In this document: positions 48,943 to 60,953 of the stretch, piece by piece
Numbering within the stretch: position 1 is the first letter of the stretch
How the letters are laid out: each line of letters starts with the position of its first letter
Assembly: GCA_030710605.1 (NCBI GenBank)
Contig: CP092886.1
Span: 48,151,794 to 48,215,793 of the forward strand
Direction: 5' to 3'
DNA: 64,000 bases
Source of the DNA: Cordylochernes scorpioides
Taxonomy: Eukaryota > Arthropoda > Arachnida > Pseudoscorpiones > Chernetidae
The notes under the pieces: generated by a model
What the model was told of the DNA's origin: nothing
Seen by the model: only the letters and a program-made list of their open reading frames with translations
Databases searched by the model: none
Translations under genes and position numbers: made by a program

Positions 48943-51900
48943 TTTCTCCTTTGAGGGCTGGTTAGGAGAGATTATTTCTTCATTCAACTTTGATAAATCA
49001 GAAATTTCGGCTTGTTTAATATTAACCTGACCATCAGATTGAACAGATTGTTTCTTTACGCTCGAACTCTGGTTGGAGGAAATGATAATTTCAATCAACT
49101 TATATAATTGGGGATATATCTAATTGCTGCTTTTTAACTGGACTGTCGGATTGAGGTGATGAACCCTCCTCCTTAGATGGTTTGTTAGGAGAAACAAGTT
49201 CCTCAATAAGTTTAGAAATTTCGATGATATTTACCTGCTTCCTATTAACTGGACTGTCGGATTGTGGTGATGGACCCTTTTCCTTAGAAGGCTGGTTAGG
49301 TGAGACTAGTCCCTCAATAATTTCAGAGATATCAGGGATATCTGCTTGTGGCTTCTTAACTGGACCTTCGGATTGTGGGGATGGACCCTTCTCCTTAGAA
49401 GGTTGGTCAGGCGAAACTAGTTCTTCAATACGCTTTATTATTTCATTGATATCTACCTTCTGCTTTTTAACTGGACTGTCGGATTGTGGGGATGGACCCT
49501 TCTCTTTAGAAGGCTGGTTAGGCGAAACAAGATCCTCAATAAGCTTTGAAATTTCGATGATATTTACCTGCTTCTTATTAACTGGGCTGTCGGATTGTGG
49601 TGATGGACCCTTTTCCTTAGAAGGCTGGTTAGGTGACACTAGTCCCTCAATAAGTTTAGAGATATCAGGGGATATCTGCTTGTGGCTTCTTAACTGGACT
49701 CTCGGATTGTGGTGATGGACCCTTCTCCTTAGATGGCTGGTTAGGTGAGACTAGTCCCTCAATAAGTTTAGAGATATCAGGGATATCTGCTTGTGCTTCT
49801 TAACTGGACTCTCGGATTGTGGTGATGGACCCTTCTCCTTAGATGGTTGGTTAGGCGAAACAAGTTCTTCAATACGCTTTATTACTTCATTGATATCTAC
49901 CTTCTGCTTTTTAACTGGACTGTCTGATTGTGGGGATGGACCCTCTCATTAGAAGGCTGGTTAGGCGAAACAAGTTCCTCAATAAGCTTAGAAATTTCAT
50001 TGATATCTAACTGCTTCCTATTAACTGGGCTGTCGGATTGTGGTGCTGGACCCTTCTCTTTAGAAGGCTGGTTAGGTGAGACTAGTCCCTCAATAATTTC
50101 AGAGATATCTGCTTGTGGCTTCTTAACTGGACTCTCGGATTGTGGTGATGGACCCTTCTCATTAGAAGGCTGGTTAGACGAAAGAAGTTCCTCAATAAGC
50201 TTAGAAATTTCATTGATATCCACTTGCTTCTTAATAACTAGACTGTCAGATTGTGGTGATGGACCCTTCTCCTTAGATGGTTGGTCAGGCGAAACAAGTT
50301 CTTCAATACGTTTTATTATTTCATTGATATCTACCTTCTGCTTTTTAACTGGACTGTCGGATTGTGGGGATGGACCCTTCTCTTTAGAAGGCTGGTTAGG
50401 TGAGACTAGTCCCTCAATAATTTCAGAGATATCAGGGATATCTGCTTCTGGCTTCTTAACTGGACTCTCGGATTGTGGTGATAGACCTTTCTCCTTAGAT
50501 GGTTGGTTAGGCGAAACAAGTTCTTCAATAAGTTTTGAAATTTCATTGATATCTAACGGCTTCTTATTATCTGGACTGTCGGATTGTGGGGATGGACCCT
50601 TCTCATTAGAAGGCTGGTTAGGCGAAACAAGTTCCTCAATAAGCTTAGAAATTTCATTGATATCTATCGGCTTCTTATTATCTGAACTGTCGGATTGTGG
50701 TGATGGACGCTTCTCTTAGATGGTTGGGTCAGGCGAAACAAGTTTTTCAATACGTTTTATTATTTCATTGATATCTACTTTCTGCTTTTCAACTGGACTG
50801 TCGGATTGTGGAGATGGACCCTTCTCATTAGAAGGCTGGTTAGGCGAAACAAGTTCCTCAATAAGTTTAGAAATTTCATTGATATCTAACCGCTTCCTAT
50901 TAACTGGACTGTCGGATTGTGGTGATGGACCCTTCTCCTTAGATGGTTGGTTTGGTGAGACTAAGCCCTCAATAATTTCAGAGATATCAGGGATATCTGC
51001 TTGAGGCTTCTCAACTGGACTGTCGGATTGTGGGGATGGACCCTTCTCCTTAGATGGCTGGTTAGGGGAAATTAGCCCCTCAATAAGTTTAGAGATATCA
51101 GGGGTATCTGCCTGTGGCTTCTTAACTGGACTCTCTGATTGTGGTGATGGACCTTTCTCCTTAGATGGTTGGTTAGGCGAAACAAGTTCTTCAATACGCT
51201 TTATTATTTCATTTATATCTACCTTCTGCTTTTTAACTGGACTGTCTGATTGTGGGGATGGACCCTTCTCATTAGAAGGCTGGTTAGACGAAAGAAGTTC
51301 CTCAATAAGCTTAGAAATTTCATTGATATCTACTTGCTTCTAATAACTGGACTGTCGGATTGTGGTGATGGACCCTTCTCCTTAGATGGTTGGTCAGGCG
51401 AAACAAGTTTTTCAATACGTTTTATTATTTCATTGATATGTACTTTCTGCTTTTCAACTGGACTGTCGGATTGTGGAGATGGACCCTTCTCATTAGAAGG
51501 CTGTTTAGGCGAAACAAGTTCCTCAATAAGTTAGAAATTTCATTGATATCTAACCGCTTCCTATTAACTGGACTGTCGGATTGTGGTGATGGACCCTTCT
51601 CCTTAGATGGTTGGTTTGGTGAGACTAAGCCCTCAATAATTTCAGAGATATCAGGGATATCTGCTTGAGGCTTCTCAACTGGACTGTCGGATTGTGGGGA
51701 TGGACCCTTCTCCTTAGATGGCTGGTTAGGGGAAATTAGCCCCTCAATAAGTTTAGAGATATCAGGGGTATCTGCCTGTGGCTTCTTAACTGGACTCTCT
51801 GATTGTGGTGATGGACCTTTCTCCTTAGATATTTGGTCAGGCGAAACAAGTTCTTCAATACGCTTCATTATTTCATTTATATCTACCTTCTGCTTTTTAA

Positions 51901-54500
51901 CTGGACTGTCCTGATTGTGGGGATGGACCCTTCTCATTAGAAGGCTGGTTAGACGAAAGAAGTTCCTCAATAAGCTTAGAAATTTCATTGATATCTGCTT
52001 GCTTCTTAATAACTGGACTGTCGGATTGTGGTGATGGACCCTTCTCCTTAGATGGTTGGTCAGGCGAAACAAGTTTTTCAATACGTTTTATTATTTCATT
52101 GATATCTACTTTCTTCTTTTCAACTGGACTGTCGGATTGTGGAGATGGACCCTTCTCTTTAGAAGGCTGGTTAGGCGAAACTAGTTCCTCAATAATCTTA
52201 GAAATTTCATTGATATCTAACTGCTTCCTATTAACTGGGCTGTCGGATTGTGGTGCTGGACCCTTCTCTTTAGAAGGCTGGTTAGGTGAGACTAGTCCCT
52301 CAATAATTTCAGAGATATCAGGGATATCTGCTTGTGGCTTCTTAACTGGACTCTCGGATTGTGGTGATGGACCCTTTTCCTTAGATGGCTGGTTAGGTGA
52401 AATTAGCCCCTCAATAAGTTTAGAGATATCAGGGATATCTGCCTGTGGCTTCTTAACTGGACTCTCGGATTGGGGTGATGGACTCTTCTCCTTAGATGGC
52501 TGGTTCGGTGAAATTAGCCCCTCAATAAGTTTAGAGATATCAGGGATATCTGCCTGTGGCTTCTTAACTGGACTCTCGGATTGTGGTGATGGACCCTTTT
52601 CCTTAGATGGCTGGTTAGGTGAAATTAGCCCCTCAATAAGTTTAGAGATATCAGGGATATCTGCCTGTGGCTTCTTAACTGGACTCTCGGATTGGGGTGA
52701 TGGACCCTTCTCCTTAGATGGCTGGTTCGGTGAAATTAGCCCCTCAATAAGTTTAGAGATATCAGGGGTATCTGCCTGTGGCTTCTTAACTGGACTCTCG
52801 GATTGTGGTGATGGACCTTTCTCCTTAGATGGTTGGTTAGGCGAAACAAGTTCTTCAATACGCTTCATTATTTCATTTATATCTACCTTCTGCTTTTTAA
52901 CTGGACTGTCTGATTGTGGGGATGGACCCTTCTCATTAGAAGGCTGGTTAGACGAAAGAAGTTCCTCAATAAGCTTAGAAATTTCATTGATATCTGCTTG
53001 CTTCTTAATAACTGGACTGTCGGATTGTGGTGATGGACCCTTCTCCTTAGATGGTTGGTCAGGTGAGACAAGTTTTTCAATACGTTTTATTATTTCATTG
53101 ATATCTACTTGCTTCTTATTAACTGGACTGTCGGATTGTGGAGATGGACCCTTCTCTTTAGAAGGCTGGTTAGGCGAAACAAGTTCCTCAATAAGTTTAG
53201 AAATTTCATTGATATCCAACTGCTTCCTATTAACTGGGCTGTCGGATTGTGGTGATGGACCCTTCTCCTTAGATGGCTGGTTAGGTGAAATTAGCCCCTC
53301 AATAAGTTTAGAGATATCAGGGATATCTGCCTGTGGCTTCTTAACTGGACTCTCGGATTGTGGTGATGGACCCTTCTCCTTAGATGGCTGGTTAGGTGAA
53401 ATTAGCCCCTCAATAAGTTTAGAGATATCAGGGGTATCTGCCTGTGGCTTCTTAACTGGACTCTCTGATTGTGGTGATGGACCCTTCTCCTTAGATATTT
53501 GGTCAGGCGAAACAAGTTCTTCAATACGCTTCATTATTTCATTTATATCTACCTTCTGCTTTTTAACTGGACTGTCTGATTGTGGGGATGGACCCTTCTC
53601 ATTAGAAGGCTGGTTAGATGAAAGAAGTTCCTCAATAAGCTTAGAAATTTCATTGATATCTGCTTGCTTCTTAATAACTGGACTGTCGGATTGTGGTGAT
53701 GGACCCTTCTCCTTAGATGGTTGGTCAGGCGAGACAAGTTTTTCAATACGTTTTATTATTTCATTGATATCTACTTGCTTCTTATTAACTGGACTGTCGG
53801 ATTGTGGAGATGGACCCTTCTCTTTAGAAGGCTGGTTAGGCGAAACAAGTTCCTCAATAAGTTTAGAAATTTCATTGATATCCAACTGCTTCCTATTAAC
53901 TGGGCTGTCGGATTGTGGTGATGGACCCTTCTCCATAGATGGTTGGTTAGGTGAGACTAATCCCTCAATAATTTCAGAGATATCAGGGATATCTGCCTGT
54001 GGCTTCTTAACTGGACTCTCGGATTGTGGTGATGGACCCTTCTCCTTAGATGGCTGGTTAGGTGAAATTAGCTCCTCAATAAGTTTAGAGATATCAGGGA
54101 TATCTGCTTGTGGCTTCTTAACTGGGCTCTCGGATTGTGTTGATGGACCCTTCTCCTTAGATGGCTGGTTAGGTGAAATTAGCCCCTCAATAAGTTTAGA
54201 GATATCAGGGATATTTGCCTGTGGCTTCTTAACTGGGCTCTCGGATTGTGGTGAAGGACCCTTCTCCTTAGATGGCTGGTTAGGTGAAATTAGCCCCTCA
54301 ATAAGTTTCGAGGTATCTAGGATATCTTCCTGCTGCTTCTTTACCTGGCTATCAGGTTGATTTGATTGGTTCTTTTCTTTAGATTCCTGTTTGGAAGAAA
54401 CAAGTTCTTCAATAAGTTTAGCTATATCGTTTATATCCATCTGCTGCCATTTTTTAGGTTTGTCCGATTGATCTTTCGGGCTATTCTCATCAGAGGGTTG
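48943..54500 (-). repeat. 111-bp coding tandem repeat, about 50 units
   Basis: Each unit encodes 37 residues: an amphipathic core such as DINEISKLIEELVSPNQPS, then KEKGPSPQSDSPV and a KK/NR-rich linker. The hydrophobic positions I, L, I and L recur with 3-4 spacing, which suggests a short helix. The rest is rich in P, S, Q and K and lacks cysteine. Several variants occur in fixed order, forming a six-unit 666-bp block. More diverged units extend back to about 55080. The complementary strand is also open for 790 codons, a by-product of repeat composition. Confidence 0.9.
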
Positions 54501-57500
54501 TTCAGGAGCGATAATTCCTCTAACTAATTGATCTAAATCAGAGATATCTGCTAATTTACTATTAACCTGTCCATCTGATTGAACTGATTGGTTTGAACCT
54601 TTAGCACCGGAAATTATTCCTTCAATTAATTTTCCTAGATCTGTAATATCCGCCTGCCTAGAAGGATTCAATGAGTCAACCTGTTGGGAACTATTCTTCT
54701 GTGATAACAATTTTTCAATTAATTTATAAAGATAAGAAATTTCGTCCCGTTCTAAATTGCTATTTTTTTCATATTGCACAGAAGCGTCTTTATCAATAAT
54801 TTTTCGGTTAGACTCAAGAATTTCTTCAATTAAAGCTTTTAATTCCATAATATCTGCAAGCTGCTTTTGTGAAGACTTACTTTTTGGGTTTCGCCTGATT
54901 CTATACTTCTTTTTATATTCGATAATATTTCCTCGATAATACCTCTAATTTCAGAAATATAAACCTCTTCGCTCTTTGCATCATCATCCATTTGAGATGA
55001 TCCTTTCTCCTCGTTATTTGACAAAAGTTCTTTGATCAATTTGCTTAATTCTGAAATATCGACTTGCCTCATCTCATCCCTAACTACAGAATCATCAGAG
55101 TCTGAAGAGAGAATTCTGTTAATCAAATCTCTGATTCTATCTATAAGTTCCTTTTTAGAGCTATCCGATTTTATAGAAATCTTTAGCGAATTTTCTGGAC
55201 GTTCTTTCGGAATGACCTCCTCAATAATTTTGTTTACATCTGGTAAACCAAGTCCCTGTTTATCACGATCATTTTCATCTTCTACCATCTCTACACCATC
55301 TTGATCCTTAGCTGGACCAAGGACACCCCATGAATCTTTCTCATCGCCCCATTCACCCATGTTATTTGCATTATTACTCTTGTCTGCATTGTTTTCCCCA
55401 TGAATTCTACTATTTCCAACAAGGCTATTTGGAATTTGATTATTTTGAATGTTTCCATTGTTTAGAGAAGACTCATTATTTACATCAACATTCCCAGGTT
55501 CTTGAATCTGGGACTTGCCTGAATCTTCATTTTCCTCTAAATTAGAGGCGCCATTTTGATTCATTTGTTGATCTGGGCTATTTTCCTCTTGGGAAGACCA
55601 CGCAGACATTGGTTGGTGAGGAATACTCGGCCTGGATGCTTCCCATTTGGATAGTAGTCAGGCGAAAGCTCACAGGGTAAAGCCTCGTGAGCATGAACGC
55701 ACACTTGGTAACGTTGGTCATACAGAGTTCCAAGGGGGCAATAATAGCTATAGCGCATATTGCGAATGAGCTCACCAGATGGATCATATATGGCATGGCA
55801 GATGTGGAAAATCTTACACTCGTTATCCATATCTGCATAATAACCATCATACCGGCCTCTGCACGAGAAATCGGTCGAGATATCCTGGATAACCTGTTGG
55901 TATCCGCTGGGCAGGTTCAGTTCTCTCGCCGCGATCTCGTCCTAGGCAAACCAAGTCAGCATTAGGTCACCTTCGTCTAATGGAAATTATTTCAATATAA
56001 TTGGAAAAGAGAAATATATTTTTTTTTCCAATGGAATTTTTTACTTGAAAATTACATGTAAAATCCAACTACTGTAAATAATTAAGTTTTAAATGAAATG
56101 TTGTTATATCAACCATTTCAACTCTTTCAGATTTACCCGACATTTCGGCGACTCTCTGTCGCCTTTATCAAAAGAATTGTAGGCTGGAATACTAGTCTCT
56201 ATTTGCTAGGCTATGTTTCCAAGCTATAGGTTTTCATTACTTGAGATGACAGGGGGTCGCGTCGGGTGAAAATAAAGGAGTTTAAATTGTTTGGTAAACA
56301 ATATTCTCTCTGCAAAAAACTTCCCAACCAGCAAATATCTTCACTAATAATTAAGTGTGCTACATATTAATACAATACGTCAAATATTGGATTTAAAACA
56401 TTTAACTGGAATTTGATTGGCGTTCTGAAATTAAGAATATTAATACCCCTACATATATGAATAGTTGCTAAAACCCATTATTTGCATGTTCTTTTTTTAA
56501 ACATAAATATAATTATTAACATCTATATACTCATTTTAAGATTTTAAATATTATTGATATGATTAAAAAATACGTTTAAGGTTCAAAATGATGCTTCGAC
56601 ATTGTGTAATTTCTAGAAACAAGTGAAAAAAGTTTTTACCCGCAGAACTGCCTGCAAAGTTGTTCTTTTTTTTTGTAAATAATAAATATAATTTATTTTA
56701 TTGCTAAATCATATATTCATATGTTTCACTAAGATATTATTTTTCGATACGGTCATTCATTAATCTACAGTAGAGTTTCCCATGAAAGACTATGGCCTAA
56801 AAACATGGCTAAACCCAATTTCTACTGGAGGTGGTCTCAAAACTCTGTCATGTCACGCCAAGTCATGGGAAGTATCTCAACAGAGTCTCTAATGGGAATC
56901 ACTTTCAGGAAAATCAGAGTTGCTTTAGCTGGCCTCTCGTGGAAGACTGCAATACATTTTCTATTGAATTATTCTACTGTAAACACTATAAACCCTCAAA
57001 AAAGCTTCAGAGAATCGTCTTAATAATCTGTTTTGACACTTTTTGATAAACATATAATAAAATTGTAGATTGCTTAGTTCTTAGAAATATAAAAATTACC
57101 ATTTCTTCAGGGGAGAGCATTCTTCCGGGTTGTTCTTCGTTCTCCATGTCATGTTCGCCATGGCCACCGTGGTGGTGGTGGTGGGCGTGCGGGTAGGCGC
57201 GGGCTGCCGAGAGGCACACGGCTGCACCAACACCGGGGTGATGAGAACATCGCTTCTCTTTGGGGAAAAGTCTCCTTGGCACTCCCTAGTATATTTCCAG
57301 GTAGAAAATGGAGAAAACAATCGTAAGGATGACGTTTTATTTTGATTAAAACAATTAAACCAAATTAGTAAAGTTCAAAACTCTGACTTTGCCGGTCCCA
57401 AGCCCAGATGAAAAAGGAGGAGGGGGAGCAGTAACAAGCTCACTAAAAAAACCTGGGCTAAGCTGGCCCGGCTGATAGTACCCTGTAAGGGCTCCTGATC

Positions 57501-60500
57501 CAGGTATACAGGATGAGCAGCGTTTGTACTCCATGTTAGGAGCGGCTGCACATGGCGTCTGTTCGTCATGTCAGAGGCGGCCATTTCTTTTGGAGCTAAG
57601 TCGGCCTGCCACTGAGTAATGCTCCCAGTCTTAATGACAAAGGCAGACGCATTCTACTTCACCCAGTGTGAAGATAATAAAGAAGAGTAAAGTTCAATCG
57701 CTAACATACGAGATTCAAATCCAAGTACTCTAATAATAGGCGATGAGTCTCTATTATTAAGACAAAAAATTCGAGCTTTCGGTTTCTTTGCGAAGTGAAA
57801 ATATCATGTGTCAATTTTAATAAATCGAAAACAAAATTTCTGTAGTTCTGATTTTTATCACTGTATGTCAAAAACACGTGCCTAGGCATTCTTAAGAGAG
57901 CAGTTAAAATATTTGGGAGCCATATATGAAGGTATTCCGCCTTTATTAATATTGATTCAGGAATCTTATTTTGCATTTTACTCATCGATTGGAAGTTGAA
58001 ACCAAGAAAGTTCGAGTGGCGATATTTGGTAGGTAATGAAATGTATCTCTTGATATGACTGTTCTATAAATAATAAATGAAATAAAAATACATTCAAAAT
58101 AGCGGTGGGTTAGCCGGCGGGTTTTTATACATCTTTTTTTGCTTATCCTTAGTACACGTGGTACAGGCCATGATAATCATGGTGGGTAGGGGTTGACGAC
58201 TGCTTTTACCGTAAGTGCACCACATGTCTACACATGTGAAAAGCAGTTCGACTTTGCACTTACAAATATGCCAGAGCCCCGTTTGGTAACTTGAACTCGC
58301 AGGTGGGGTTGAACTTTTGCAAGAATCGGGAGTCATTGGAGCATTATTATTATTATTATTTTTTTTTTTAATCTGAAAAAAGTTCCCAATGCGGGAATCG
58401 AACCCGGGTCGTAGCGGTCGAAAACCAACGGTTTTAGACCATCCTTCCACCGACCCCCTCATCTTTAAAAAGGTTTTTTTTAAAGCAAAAATATCATGTG
58501 GCAATTTTAATAAATCGAAAACAAAATTTCTGCAGTTCTGATTTTTATCACTATAGTGGTAGCACTAGCAAGGCTAATACATAACTTTGGTTGCAATTTT
58601 CTGTATAATGTTTTTATATTAAATTATTTAACCGATTATATATATAGGCATCCTAACGAAACTTTGCTGAAATACACCTTGATAAGACCTGTGCAAATAT
58701 GGGTCCTAAGATTAGTTAGAAATATAACTACTTAGTAGTGATGATTTATTTTAGTTATAATGTGAGTGAGTATATTCGCAGATGAAAAATAGCAACCTAG
58801 TCAAATATTCTGATCAATAAAACGTATTTCAGTAGTTTTATCAACCATTGAAAGTTTTAATGAGAGATTGTTTAGTGAAACAACAACAACAACAAAAAAG
58901 AGAGAGATAAATATGAAATTAATTTCTCTATTTTTAAAGAGGGAAAACTTTGAGTGTATCACTTTCTAAGAGCCAAAGTTATATTTGAAATACACTCGTG
59001 GACAAACTTAAGGAAGTTGTACCTTTTAGAATGTATATCGGGTATTCTGACAATAACTCTGAAAGATATTACAGTGACCTTTATTGAAGACACACGAGAT
59101 AATCAAGTGTAAACAAAATTGCCTGTCTCCTTAGAAAAAAAAAAAAAAAAAAAAAAAAAAACAGACAACAGCGAAGTTAAAGACTTTCCACTTTCTTTAG
59201 TTTTGCCCATGAGTCTATGTCAGGCTCACACTTAGAAAAGTGAAATACTCGAAATCTTCCTATTTCAATAATGACATCGTTGCAGTTGGTAACCCTATTG
59301 CATGGATTATTATGTGAATATTAAAAACTATTGATCTTGATCTAGAAATCGTAAGTTGCTATATAGGAAAAACGTTTCAAACGCACCGAATTATGAATAC
59401 ATAAAAATATATATTCTGTATACACACACACAACAAAAGAGAGAGAGAGAGAGCTTTACAAATGTTGAATATTACAAAGTGGAGATGCAACTCACTAAAT
59501 TATACGGATAATTCAATTTAAATCGCAGATAGAAATCAGAAAGTTTTAAAATATCGAATTGGAAAAAAAAATATTTCGCAAGTTGGTTTTAAATTTGAAT
59601 TCCGCGCTAATAGTTTCAAAATCCCATAACAGATGGCGCGCTATGTGTGCTATATTGTAGATAGTGTTGTTACTTTTTGGTTTTAAGGAGAGGGGGGGAG
59701 GAAGTCATTATCTCCCCGCGAAGGTCGGGGGAGGTGGGTAAGTGATAGATTGGCGATAGGTGGAATTGGAGCAACCCATGTACTGTTTATTTTAACGCCA
59801 AGTGTATCTCGGTAGCTTCTACCCGTCTGTCTAGATAGACCGGACCCCGATCAGAAGTTGCCAGCTTTCGCAAGGCATACCTCTATATCGTCTACATAAT
59901 TTGAAGAAACTGTGATGTAACGATGTCGTCAGTTATCTGCAAGGTTGACTTATCTATATTTATAGTAAATAGCTTGGATAACGAGAGCGTACAGAAGTCG
60001 CCAGTTGTTGGTAAAACTTGTTTTATATCTATTTTACCTAGTTCGAAATTTCTCCGGGAGCGTACAGAAGTCGCTAAATGTCCGTAAAGCTCGTTTTCTA
60101 ACGATATTTTATTTATCTCGGACTCCGGAGCGTACATAAGTCGCCAACTATCCGTAAAACTTGTTTTCTATCTATCTTTTATTTATCTCGGACTCCGGAG
60201 CGTACAGAAGTCGCCATCTATCCGTAAAACTTGTTTTCTAACTATCTTTTATTTATCTCGGACTCCGGAGCGTACAGAAGTCGCCAACTATCCGTAAAAC
60301 TTGTTTTCTAACTATCTTTTATTTATCTCAGACTCCGGAGCGTACAGAAGTCGCCAACTATCCGAAAATTCATCTTCTCTTTGTCACAAAGAGTGACACA
60401 AACTTCTCGCAAGTCAGAGTGAATTTTAAGCTCTCTGAGATGTATCGGTTTGAAAGTACGCCCAAATGTCAAACAAATACTGCTCACACGGGATTTTCTA

Positions 60501-60921
60501 TTAGAACATTCAACCATTCAAATTGAGGCGGGTAATATGTGAATAATTTCTTAAGAATCAATATATCTAATTTATATGTGTATTGATATATAGTTAAATG
60601 TGTTACGATATATATTTTCTGTAGCCATATTCTCGAAAGGAGATATACTTCTAGTGTTATGAATACTATAATGAATGAAACAGACATTTCCTATGGAAGA
60701 GAATCAAATATAACACAAAATTCATACTATAAAGAAAACGTTATTTTAAAAATAGAACATATCAATTGCTTATTTTTCTTAGCCGCAAGGGCGCGCACAC
60801 ACAGTAGAAGGTTTGTTTGATTTGGATTTAAAAGAAACATTCTTGCCTAATGGGTTATTTCTTATGTATATATATATATAGAGAGAGAGATAGAGTGGAC
60901 ATTGTTGTCTAATGTTTATCC

Positions 60922-60953
<32 letters not shown>

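Noticed and set aside
48733-49098. Frames spanning the gap at 48843-48942
   Set aside because: One side is a SINE and the other is the repeat gene, so the apparent fusion is an artefact of scaffolding.
51988-54360. A 790-codon open frame on the plus strand across the repeat array
   Set aside because: It is the exact antisense of the chitin-binding repeat frame and stays open only because the 111-bp unit has no stop in that frame. It has no start context, signal or domain.
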